From positions 30,117,541 through 30,181,540 of the forward strand of contig BTRK01000004.1 in the NCBI GenBank assembly GCA_036245805.1: DNA of 64,000 nucleotides. The letters are read 5' to 3'. Position numbers and translations under genes: made by a program. The notes under the pieces were generated by a model. It was given only the letters and a program-made list of their open reading frames with translations, made no database searches and was not told the DNA's origin. This stretch comes from Pristionchus mayeri (Eukaryota; Nematoda; Chromadorea; Rhabditida; Neodiplogasteridae). This document shows, one piece after another, positions 50,390-61,380 of this stretch (within the stretch, counting starts at the first letter, position 1; each line of letters opens with the position of its first letter).

Positions 50390-53014
50390 CTATTCAATTT
50401 TCCGATGCATCTTTCTGATACTAATCATAGAGGACACAAAACGAGCAATCAAAACTAGTGTGATTGCAGTCACAGCTAGAGCAATAATTGCAATAAGGAT
50501 AAGGTCGATTCCCCAGAATTGGATTGGCGAGAGGTCGAGACTGAGGGGTCGCAGCAACTTCGATGGCCCGAACCGGGCTGCAAACTCGACGTGCGACACG
50601 AGTTGCTGAGCAGGAGTCGAAGGACGGTCTGCGAGCTGATCACGAAGACGCTCCGCAACTGTCTTGTAGCTGGAATGCTATGGAAGTGAACACAATGTGG
50701 ATAATATGTGAAACAGAGGTGACCCTTATCTCAATGAAAAATGATGAAATGAACCTGGGATCACTGAGCATTTTCTCAACTGCAGCTCTAATCTTCGTCG
50801 AATCTACCATGTCGAACTTGTAGAAGACGTCGGCACTCCCGATGTGAGCGAGAAAGGCAGCGTTGTGAATCTGATCACCTGCAAATTTAAAATTTTAATC
50901 ACTACAAAAATGCAATTTTAAAATGACAATGATTAGCTGACCAAAGATAGGAATGAAGAGTGTGGGAACTCCGAAGGTCGTCAACTCATGACACGAAGCC
51001 ATTCCACCATGGGAGATGAAGAGAGACAGACGACGATCGGCTGGAGGTTATTGATTGAAAGAGATCACATTTTTCATTCGTGATAGGGAAACTTTTTCGA
51101 CACACCGAGTATATCCAGCTGCGGCACCCATTCAGTGAGGACTACGTTCGGAACTTGAGAGGCTTGATAAGTCGAGAAGAAGTCGGAGGTATTCTCGTAT
51201 TTCCAGATGAAAGTCGTATCGGGGAAGGAGGAGAAGGCCTGAAGTGTCATTGAAATTGATGGAATCAATTGAACGGTTTGGAATATTCACCTCCAACAAT
51301 GCATTCTTTCCGGCTGGCTTCATGAGCACACTCTTAGCGATGGATCCAAATGAGACTAGAACTGTTTTTGGACGGAGAGAGAGGATTGTATTCCAGTACT
51401 GAAATTATCGTGAAAACTGATAAAAATAAGTCCATAAATTCCCACATCATTCAGAGGATTCGGCTTTCCGACCGTGATTCCTCCGATGGGGATGATCTTC
51501 GAGAGGGTTGGATATGCAACACTAATTAATGGCTCTGAGTTGGTGAAGACGGCGGCGGAGTGAGAAACGAGTTCCTGCGTGGTAATTGTAGGATAAATCT
51601 ACTATCGCTTACACAACTCAAATATGTGCACTGTTTTCGATAATTTGAAGGAGGAGTAAACTCAAAATTCAATTTTTGAAGCTATCATATGCACTGCCTA
51701 GAGCTCCACAACGATAAGAAGCCTCCATTCCGTTGATATCTCCATTCCGAACAGAGTTATAGGTAGTTGGCTGGGAGCCAGATCAGGGAAAGCTCAGGGA
51801 AGGGGGGGGGCGAGATAGCATGCGACTTGAAGAGAGTGTGTCCCAAGGTGAAACATATTTCAACCGGTCGTGCGATTGCATTTACTCCTCCTTTAAGCGC
51901 GTGCATTTGTCTGTCAAATTAATCAGGAATGTAACAGGTCTTCAACATACCGAGAACGATGGAGTCCCGGGGAAAAGCTCATCGAATATGCGTTGCAGGG
52001 GTTCATTTTGCACCGATAAGAATGAGCGCCACAGGTACTGAAGTGAAAAAGGGTAGATATTTCGCGTAAGAAAAGCTCACCCGGTGACGGAGATTCATAA
52101 TCCTTGAGTAAATTGAGTTGTGAAAGCGACCGTCTGATAAAGCAACTGCAATGAGAGTCTTCATTAGATCATGGAATTAATGCAATGTGCCTCTCTAGTT
52201 TTCAATTAATAAGGATGGAAACTCAATTTTTTGTATCTATTGTTTTGATTGTAAACAACACTTACAATGACATAATATACACCAACTACTAACATTTGTC
52301 AGCCACTAGAGAAAAGTGTATTCCCAATTCGTCAGGCGTCATCAACATAGTGGAAGAGACGATTATGAGAGAACGAGCGGAGATGAGATGAGATAGACCT
52401 GATGTTCTTTATTTGCGCAACTCTAATGATCGGAATGATATCGTACCCACACCGCAGTTGTCCAAGTTCTCCGTGATGATAGCATCAAATTGCTCTTCCT
52501 TCAGTTTCTCCACTAGACCGGGAGTAGTCAATAGCTTCCTGCATTGACGACAGAACGAAATCGAGTTGTGACGAGCGTTCTAAAGGATCTCGTCTTAATA
52601 TCTCACACTTGAAGGATACCTCCATCGCACTCGAAAAGGAGTCGATATCAATCTCGAACATGTCAGTATCGCCAACCATGAAGTGAGTGTTCTGAATAGA
52701 ATCTACTAGGAAGTGAGGAATGAGTTACCATATGATCTGATCCCTCGGCCGATGGAATTCGCTCAATCTTAGCTTTCTCCGTACCATCCGGCAACCTGGA
52801 ATCGATCTCAGAGACGAGAGCCGTCTAAAGAGTAATAAGGAATTACGGATGAAAAGTGTGAACTGACCACGTTATGTCCAGCCTCCACAAGAGTATCCGC
52901 CACTGTTCCCATGAAGTTTATGTGTGAAATTGCGAATTTTGGGAAGTAGACCAGGATTTTGTAGGAAGAAATGCATTGGAGAATCAATAGAGGAGCGAAC
53001 AACGGAGCCCTCAT
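50390..53014 (-). CDS. ugt: UDP-glucuronosyltransferase (GT1 family)
   Basis: ER-membrane enzyme that transfers a sugar from UDP-sugar to small lipophilic compounds (phase II detoxification). Twelve minus-strand exons: 52868-53014, 52729-52824, 52609-52691, 52447-52538, 52081-52145, 51951-52037, 51446-51574, 51291-51398, 51106-51238, 50942-51040, 50755-50878, 50390-50670. The signal peptide (MRAPLFAPLLILQCISSYK) is followed by ISHINFMGTVADTLVEAGHN. The UDP-sugar signature reads VPNVVLTEWVPQLDILG then FISHGGMASCHELTTFGVPT and FGDQIHNAAFL. One C-terminal TM helix (DLILIAIIALAVTAITLVLI) ends in a basic tail (MHRKIE). It looks complete and intact. The exact member of this large family cannot be told. 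Confidence 0.93.
51649..51892. mobile_element. 244-bp MITE in a UGT intron
   Basis: Short inverted ends AGGAGGAGTAAA...TTTACTCCTCCT are flanked by TTGA (left) and TTAA (right). Its interior shares an order of words with the TTAA element at 40148-40512 (TATCTCCATTCCGAACAGAGTTAT against TATCTCTATTTTGAACCGAGTTAT, then TAGTTGGC), so both belong to one family. It lies in the UGT intron 51575-51950. Confidence 0.65.
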
Positions 53015-53840
53015 TTGTGCGATATTCTTCCGTTAATTTCATTCCTTATAAACATGTTCCTTCTTGTGCTCTCGGCATAGTTTCCTTCATGGAAAACATC
53101 GAACTCTCGAATGCACTGAGGATAAATGTGCAAAACATTCGAATTAGAAGTTGACCTCTTCCTCAAAGTTACTCTTCGGGTGGAATTCTGCAAGAAATTC
53201 GTTATGTCTGTCTGGATCTACAGATTGCTCATGTAATAGCAACAATCGATAAACCTTTCTTTTCTATACACTCATTTGTATTTCAGAATAATATACTTGT
53301 TTACAGCGCTGTTCAAACAGTTGTTAGTTGTCAAAAAATTGTCAATGGGTTGAGTACAAACATAAACATAGCGAATGTGATTAAATACGTAGGACGTATT
53401 CCTTTTTCTGTTGTATCAATAGGCCATTCGTCGAAGAATCGTGCAGCAACCGACGCTGCCACACAGTAGTATTTTGTAGTATGTTTTCATGATATTTTGT
53501 ACATCTTTGATCTAGTATGTGTCAACGACAATAAATATACTCGATTCGATGACATGTTGATTTGATGCCAAAACATTCTATGTCGAGTTTGTATTCTTTA
53601 TTAGACTGTCCAGTAGAAAGTAAAAATTTGTTGAACAGCTGAAACTAGTACTATAAAAGTGATCAAGCCTCCTGGTGCTTGGTAATACATTGTAAATTCA
53701 TATTTATTCCAAATAGAAGTGCTCGGCTGGTCCTCAAAAAGATGACGTAACTAGCCGAGATTGTTCAGAGCGACTTCGTTGGCGTGTGATTCAGCAGTGA
53801 AAGAGACTCTATGATTTCGCAATTTACTCGAATCAAGACT
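53015..53840. other. Upstream region of the UGT gene
   Basis: Probably the UGT promoter, plus the 3' flank of the next minus-strand exons. No gene recognised. Confidence 0.45.
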
Positions 53841-53848
53841 TTCTCAAT

Positions 53849-54219
53849 AGCTCTTTCGGTTTCGTCGCTTTCTTCCTCTCGAAGATTCGTCGATAGGGAG
53901 GAAGAAACGCGAGATTGATCAGTGGAGATCCCAGTGCGAAGACTGTGCGACTGCAGATCAAAACACTTTTTTATTATTAATTCGGTTGTACAGTCTGCAT
54001 CACCAGGGCATATTTTCCATCAATTTCCAAGTTTCATTTGTGTCAATTCTTGTTGAGCAGTCCATGCCAGGAAAACGTAAATAAAGAAATACGAAAAACT
54101 AACAGTCATAACAAGTCGCTCTGCAGCTTGATTCTTCCATACATCAGTGACACAGAGGAGCCAGAAAGTGACTGCGTGACCCTGACCGAGAGGGACAAGG
54201 AGGTGATAGGAAAGCGCCT
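53849..54219 (-). CDS. Uncertain membrane-protein exons
   Basis: Two possible minus-strand exons are seen. One (about 54099-54219, after TTGCAG) reads ALSYHLLVPLGQGHAVTFWL and is hydrophobic. The other (about 53849-53951) reads, in one frame, VFALGSPLINLAFLPPYRRI, which resembles the last TM segment of nematode chemoreceptors. The phases do not let me join these two readings, and no start codon was found. This may be the 3' part of a receptor gene or a relic. Confidence 0.3.
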
Positions 54220-54378
54220 GCAAGAGCGAGGAAAATTTTATTGATATGAAATGAGTGATAATTGCACAAATTTGGACTAAGTGTGAAATTTATTCAAAAG
54301 GAACTCGCCCTTGCAATGTTTGAATGGTTATCCTTCACTTTTGATTGCTAAAACATCAGCTGAATCATTCACCCTAAC

Positions 54379-54480
54379 TTAAAACGCGTTCTCTGTAAGA
54401 CTCGGATGGGGGTGGCACAAGACTTCAAAATGATCGTATCGACTTGTAACTTTGGAGGTGACATACCTATGGGTAGGGGG
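54379..54480 (+). repeat. Dispersed repeat, copy 2 (about 105 bp)
   Basis: Matches the reverse complement of 473-580 (GACTTCAAAATGATCGTATC, CATACCTATGGG) with about one difference per ten bases. It is intergenic here. Confidence 0.75.
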
Positions 54481-54922
54481 AATGAGATGGAGAGTGAAGA
54501 ATACCTCATAACGCTATACGAATCTCACCTTTCCAAGTGGGGGAATCTCCCGTGGCAATGATTCCTTTGCTTGTTCGAGATCCAACGGAGCAGAAAGATG
54601 GACGTGAAGTATTACTCATGTTTTCTTTTTTTTAAAGCAAGGCATTCAAAATTTTAATAAAGTCAATGTTTACAATGGTTCTGGCCTTTTCTCTACTGTA
54701 GAATATCAATGAAAAGGGAACCGTCCATCGACCAGAGGAGGCTAAGATGATTCCTTTCCTGAGTCCAAGGCTAAGAGTTTCGTTCTATCCTCCTCCAGTA
54801 TCCTCATGCTACCCTCACTGAATTTCCTTTCTCCCTCATGTCTTCCACTACAGGGGTTCACCCTGTAGTAATTACAATAAACAACCAACAACTTGCCTAA
54901 TTTTTAGTGAGCACTTTTATCT

Positions 54923-56444
54923 TTAATAAATGTGATCGTCCAGAATATATTCATTTTTGGATTCTCTGAGAAGTTCCACCTTGACAAATTCCTGTCTTAG
55001 ATCTCTTCTCTCCTTGATCTCCTCAAGTCTTTCGAATGCACAGTAAAAGTTCCAACAAACATTCGTGAAGTAGCATCGAACACCTGGATAATTTTGAATT
55101 GTCGCAAGTTTTCAGATTCAGGTGACGACCATGCGGAGACTTACCGAATTCGATCACAGTCGCAACGAGCAAGATGATGAGGACAATCCATAGACCTGGA
55201 ACAGCCTCAAACTGTCTGTCTGAACTGTTGCTTTCTAGTCATGAGTAGAGTAGGGTGTCTGAAGGATAAAAAACCGATTATCGAAAGTGAGACGAGAACT
55301 CACAGAGAGTGAAGCTACCGTGGACTGCGATCATTGTTAGGAGAACGAGCGAAAGTGACTGAAATAGGGATGCCAATGGATCAGTAAGACGTGAATTAGT
55401 CCCTCTGCCTAGCTTAAAGCACCGCTGAATTTCCCACATGACGAAAAGTGGGTCGGAGAGTTGGGGAGTAACATCAGATCACCCCAAGTTTGAGGATCCT
55501 GTTTACCCTTTCGAAGAGTATATTTTTTCAGATGTAGGTTTACCTGGTCAGGGACAATCAATCTGCGAAAAAAATTTCAAAATGTTCTTTTTGATCATAA
55601 GGATCATTCCTAGAATCTCCTCTCTTCTCCTATTATTTCACTACGACATCGCGCACTCGTCAGAGTCAGAACGTGCGGTGACGTGGCGAAATGAGGGGAG
55701 AGGAAGCCATACATTTTGAAAGGATGAAAAGAACCCTCAATCTCGAGGTGAGATTATGTGAACACAACTATCCAAGCGCATTTATTCAGGGAGAATTGAT
55801 ATGATTTTGAATCTTCTTTCGTTACTTCTTTTTTCGCGCCATGCCTAATTATCGATCCGGACTGGAAATATTCCGTGGAAATAAAAGTGATTCTCACACT
55901 AAGAGCAAGTGCGTATGCTGCGTTTCTCGTCCGATGCTCTCGCACAATGGGAAGGAGATTGAATCCGAAGAGAATTGCGAGTACAGTCAAGAAGAATGTT
56001 TCGACCTGGAGTGTCAAGTTAAGAAAAAAATAGACGAACGATGACCATCAATCCATATGTTGATTGGAAAAGAATTTGAAGGATGAAATTTGCAGCGTTA
56101 ATGAGAGGAGTGAGAGAAGCGAAGATGAGAACGGAACCGAGTTGAGACTGGAAAATCCGATTAAAATAGTGAAATCGGAAATGACAAACGATAGCTTCCT
56201 GAATTTCCTCGATTGCAATCTTCCTCTCTGCCTCATCCACGATTGCCTTCGCACTAACGACTTCTTCTATCTTCGCATTTGCATGGCGTCGAACGTTCGG
56301 GAAGAAATTCATGGCAGAATTGAAGATGGGAGGAAGACGCCAATTGATTGTATCGAGAAAAGCGAAGGGGTGATTCAGCCGCTCCGTTCCTCTCTCAGAT
56401 GCGCCACTTTTAGAAAGGTCATGATCGATAGAAAATTCATCCAA
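54923..56444 (-). CDS. Four-TM membrane protein of unknown family
   Basis: Six minus-strand exons (56259-56444, 56046-56198, 55898-56005, 55304-55358, 55145-55219, 54923-55083) join in phase into about 245 residues. Four hydrophobic segments are clear: GSVLIFASLTPLINAANFIL, ETFFLTVLAILFGFNLLPIV, SLSLVLLTMIAVHGSF and LWIVLIILLVATVIEF. A soluble N-terminal segment (HANAKIEEV) precedes them, and a charged C-terminal tail (FERLEEIKERRDLRQEF) follows, ending DDHIY-stop. A four-TM layout with a charged tail is shared with several nematode-specific families and with tetraspan lysosomal proteins; I cannot assign one. The choice of start is the weakest part. It could alternatively be a chemoreceptor fragment. 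Confidence 0.6.
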
Positions 56445-56648
56445 TTAGAAGAATGAGCAGTTTTCTTTCCAGTCATCGTTCCTCTATATTGTAAGCACAA
56501 AAAATTAAGGTAAATCATTATCTAAAAAATACAAAATTGTGAAGACTTCTGATCGCTTCTGATTCGACAACAGAACCGAATAAAATAGTTAAATTTATTC
56601 GCAATTGAAAGAGTGCACTTCAAAATGCCAGACTGAGTCTGCTCCTCT

Positions 56649-57842
56649 TCAGCACTTGTGCATCTTCTTTGCACACTGATCGTTCTTGATGAAATTGAAG
56701 GCGATCTGCTGCGAGTGGCAGATGTACCTTAATTGATTCATGTTTGAATTATTCGAATATTTTTACCCCAAACCAACTTCGATTCATTGAATTAATTGGG
56801 AGTTAGTAAGCATCATCCTACTCAAAGAGCTAAATGCCATCCATTTTCATCAATTTCAAGTAGATCCTCACGAGCGGACTGCCTCATCGCAGTAACGAAC
56901 GTAGTGATTTTCCATGCAGGAGACGTAGTGGTCGATTGGACTGAAAACCCATTTGTTAGAAAATTTTACAGAAAATAAAAAAATGGAAATGGTTCTGACA
57001 TGCAAATGCCGGTGCCCTTTTTGAACTCTTCCTGCATCTTCACAGAACAGTCAAGTATTTCCTCAAATATTTAGATGATTTGATAATCAGACCATTTTTT
57101 ACAGTGGTGCGTAATTCATGATAAATTTTATTACCTGGGTATGACTCTTACTGACGCTCCACACGCATGGAATGTACGATTTTACCGCTGAAGTGATTAC
57201 AAATTATTGAGAAGTTGCTATTTTTTGTTCGAATATGGGCTTACACTCTTTGTTCTGTAAGGTGCGTGCCTCGACGGGATAACTAGTTGCGTAGCTATTG
57301 GATTCTGGCTGAAAACAGATTTTTGAGAAACGGTGAGAAAGATCAAATTAAACAGTAAGTCCTATCATCGTCCGAGGTACGCGTTGAAATCGGGCAGCCC
57401 CTAGTCAATCATTAAATTCCTTTAATATTTCTTCTTATATTATTAGTCGTGAACATTAAAACATGAAACATCAACGACATGCTGTTAGGAGAAAAGCCCA
57501 AATACCTTCGAAGAATCGATTCTGTAGGATTTGAAGTCGGAGTCGAGGCAAGTCTTCGTCGCCTACCAAATCACGCTGTATTACTTCGCATGTACATTAT
57601 ATAAAATTTACTGCTTGGCCAATGGCAGAACAGTTGTTCGAGTTGCCTGAACCAGGTAGGTTAGCGGTTGAGTTAGTAGCTCACGCGCTATGAAAACTTT
57701 ATAATGAGAAAAACTAAGTCAAAAACAATTGTCGTAATGAAGGTCCTAAGCTATTCCGTTATCCACCAGAAATATTTCTGTACTCCTCACCCTTCACAAC
57801 TGAGAAAAGGCAGAGAACAAGAAGGAGTGAGGCTGGGAACAT
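56649..57842 (-). CDS. Secreted cysteine-rich protein, DUF19/T20D4.11-like
   Basis: Eight minus-strand exons (57791-57842, 57612-57646, 57507-57563, 57245-57308, 57156-57187, 57000-57061, 56872-56940, 56649-56727) join with matching phases into about 150 residues. Residues 1-17 are a signal peptide (MFPASLLLVLCLFSVVK). The mature protein has about eleven cysteines spaced as in DUF19/T20D4.11-like nematode proteins (SYIPCVWS, LDCSVKMQEEFKKGTGIC, YVSCMENHYVRYCDEA, YICHSQQIAFNF, CAKKMHKC-stop). Such proteins are extracellular and of unknown role. The family call is by cysteine pattern only. Confidence 0.75.
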
Positions 57843-58167
57843 CTATAGCTGTTTCTTTCAATGCCCCGTTCCTCCCTTATCCCATTTTATACGCACAACT
57901 GCACACTTTTTCAAATAATCTTTTCGATTTGCGATGACGAATCAGTTCAGTAAGCGTCGTGCTTGTAGTCATCGCGTTTGCGTCGAGAGTGTAGTGTTGG
58001 AGGAAGAAAACATTTTATTTATCTGTTGCTTATACAATACTTTGAAATATTTATTATTTAATAAAAAACGAACTCCAAAATATAGGTAAACATCAATCAA
58101 TTCGCTGAAATTGGGAAATAAGGAGACGATGTATATAAATCTAGTCTCGTTCGAAAGAGACTTGGGC

Positions 58168-59177
58168 TCAAGCATTTCCGAGGATGAGAGCGACGATCAT
58201 TCCATAGAGACCGAGAACCTGTATATATTTTATTATCGGCACTTCTCTCGTAAGGAAATCGATAAGCATGACACGAGTCATCGATGAAAAGTAAACAAGC
58301 AATACTTTTTAAACTCATATTTCGGAAATAGTTTCAGACATCTACGGGCTTTCCAGGAGCTGGGTTGGATGAGAACTACGTCATGATGAAAACCTTTCTT
58401 GTCTTTCTTCTCTATTCTCTATACCCCTTCTCCTTCTCACACATTTCGGCATCTGATGAAGCATCTGATGAAGCAAATAAATAAATGAATTTTGATATAT
58501 CAAAGGCGACATGGCGTATTAGTTCTCATCCGACCTAGTGCCGTTTTCCAGGGAGATGCTTTCATAATTGTTGTCGAACATACCTCGGAGAAGATGAGAA
58601 TGAGGATCATTCCTACGAAGAGTCGAGGCTGCTGCCCGTGGCCTCTCACTCCCGCATCTCCGACTATCCCGATCGCGTACCCGGCACCTAAATTATGCTA
58701 TGCCAATTAATAAGAAACAATACAAATCTTACCGAGCCCGCAGAGTCCGCAAGTGAGGCCGGCAGCGAGATGGGAGAATCCCTTGTTGAGATCGTAGCCC
58801 ATGGATGTCGCCGAGATCTTGCCCTTGAGCACCATGGACACCACCAGACCGTAGATACCTGAAAACAGTTATTTTGAAATGTATTTAAATACCACTAGGA
58901 TAATATGCGCTATTACCGATGATGCCTGCCATGATGACAGGGACGACGGATTTCATGATGAGTTCGGGTCTCATCACTCCCATTGAGCAGATTCCCACGG
59001 CAGATTTGGCAGTACCGTACGACGCTCCTGATCGTAGTTTATAGTTATCTTTTGCGAAAAATTGAAAGAAAGTTATTACTAGCCTAGGACGGTGAATATC
59101 TGTGCCGCGGCGACTCCCATGTATCCAAAGAAGGGCGCGTAGGCAGCCCTCTCAGCTGATTCCAGATCGTATGACAT
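58168..59177 (-). CDS. vha-2/3-like: V-type proton ATPase 16-kDa proteolipid subunit c
   Basis: Forms the membrane rotor ring of the V-ATPase Vo sector, which carries protons into lysosomes, endosomes and the excretory lumen. Five minus-strand exons: 59094-59177, 58917-59027, 58733-58858, 58584-58687, 58168-58218. The protein (about 158 residues, the usual length) starts [20 protein letters not shown] and has four TM helices ([20 protein letters not shown] and others). The proton-carrying glutamate is in [19 protein letters not shown]. It matches C. elegans VHA-2/VHA-3 closely. The first intron uses a GC donor (59093-59088). The start codon directly follows a TTTCAG site, suggesting a 5'UTR intron or spliced-leader addition. 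Confidence 0.95.
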
Positions 59178-61380
59178 CTGAAAGCAGAGGAAATGGGAAT
59201 GGATTATCACAAGGAATATGGACCGCAAAGCACGGAAGCATGGCTAGCTGCGACGATATCCATTGAATAGCGGGAATAGGAGAGATTCATAACAAAATGT
59301 GAGAGAATGCGGTGGATTCTTATCGGAACTGTTTTATACACCGCGGAAAGAGCGGATAGAAGTGCCCCAGTGATTGGTCGAGGGACGAGAGGGAGGAGCG
59401 AGGAATATAGTGAATACATCAGGTTTAGACTGTGCAGATTTAATTTCCATCGTACACCCCTCTCTGACGTCAACATAATGAGGCTTCTGCTTGTTCTCAT
59501 TGCAATTTTTCGTAAGTTCAGGAGGCATGTTATGTCTTAACTGAAAGCAGATTTGTAGTGGAATAGGGGAATAGGAACCGCCTGGCGTTTGTATGAATCA
59601 CCATTCTATTCCTTCCGGAGAAGAGAGATTGAATCACACTTTCTTATAATGCCAAGTGTCGATATATAAGACGATCTACTTAATGATAAAGTGCTCTAAC
59701 ACCCTGAATCCCTGTTCAAGAAGGTTCTTTTATAGCTATCGTTCGCGCTTCATTGCAAGGAGATAGAGACATCGGTTGTACACATGGTAACAGCGGGAAT
59801 GTCGATATCGAGAGACATTGGGCCAATGGATTCCGTCAGTTTTAGTCGGTTTCCGAACTGTTACTCATTTATGACACAGTGAAGTGAAGCGTATGCAAAA
59901 ATTTCAGAATGGATGTATGTATACTTTTATGTATGTGGCCTAATCACCGCGACTATTCTTTACAAGACAATGCTGCATCGGCCAATCCAGAGAAATGATC
60001 GTGCGTTCATTACTCAAAAATTACAAATTGACGGAATTCGTATCTTTTTGTTAATAGCATATGTTATATTGCAAGAATATATGATAATATAAACACTTAT
60101 TATTCAGAATGACCTGCAGTCGACTCGAACAAAGGACGAACACGCAATTCATCGTTCCGAATTGTCGCAAATTTATTTTGAATGACCGCTTCTGTTCAAA
60201 TTATTCTATGTGTGAGTGATAAACAATTCTTGTACTATATTTTAAGTAGCGAACAAGATTGGGAGTATGGCAACATCCATAAGTACATGCATTGCTGATG
60301 GGGTATGAGATGAGAATCTCGAGTGTACTTCCTTCAAAAGAATGAGTGTTCAGAGTCGTGATTAAATTGCATCGAACTCGACTGAGATTTATATAAAGAG
60401 TGATAATGATTAAGCCGAAATATTATTTTTCTTATGTAAATTCGTGGATACAATGAACCAGTCAATTTCACTATTGCGCGGTGGAATCTCTATGCAATTT
60501 GCACTGACTAAACGCCCCCAGAAAGGGTTGCGTTTGTGGTCTCCTCGTTTGAGTCGAGTTTGTAGCCTTCAGAAAGAAGACAAAGCAAATATTACGCTTT
60601 GTTATCACAAGGGAACAAGGGATCGGAGGTAGGGCGAAAATATACATCGCTTTCGACTATTGGATATTTCTCGGCAAGGAGGAAAGGTAGAATACAAGTT
60701 TCAAAATATTTTTTGACGAAGAGAGAGCAAAAATTAGTGCAACAAATACAATACAGATATCACAACCATCGTAAAAATAACAAAGTTTGTTCCAGTGTAG
60801 AGTTTGGAATAAGTAATAAGTGCACAGCAGCAAACTGAATTCCTAATTAGCCTTTAAGTGATTTTATATATGTAGCTAGTCAATAATGTCCATCGAACTG
60901 TCAATTTCTTCTTTATGATGTTTTTCAATTGGACTATATTCCATTGAGTTTATCACATTGTTCACACATCAGCCGATTATTCAAATTAATTTTTCGATTG
61001 CGTCTCTTTTAGGTTGGTTATGAAATCGAGCACGCTACAAGAAAGACAAGAATAATATCTGGATGTGATTTCCATATTTCAGGTGCCAGACACCTTTTCT
61101 GCACACTGTAGCTTCGATTCTTCCACGGCGTACAGGATAAAACAGAGAGGCGGAGCTTTGATTTGATTCTATCTCTGGTCTCTTATCAATATTTCAGGAA
61201 ACGGAACGAATGTCACTGGTTTAGATATTTTTCATATAATCGTTCTTCTCCGCGTTGACGCAAATTTTTTGACTTATTGACGCTCTTAAAATAGTTCCCT
61301 CTTACACATTTTGAGTTAGTCAATGAGGCACGTAAAAATGTTGGCGTGAAGCATATTCCATTATTAGGTGGCCATCGCAG
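59178..61380. promoter_or_regulatory. Divergent intergenic region between V-ATPase c and P-glycoprotein genes
   Basis: A 2.2-kb region between two divergently transcribed genes, so it should hold both promoters. The part near 60000-61350 is AT-rich. ORFs here are short and look accidental; no repeat or RNA gene was recognised. Confidence 0.5.
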
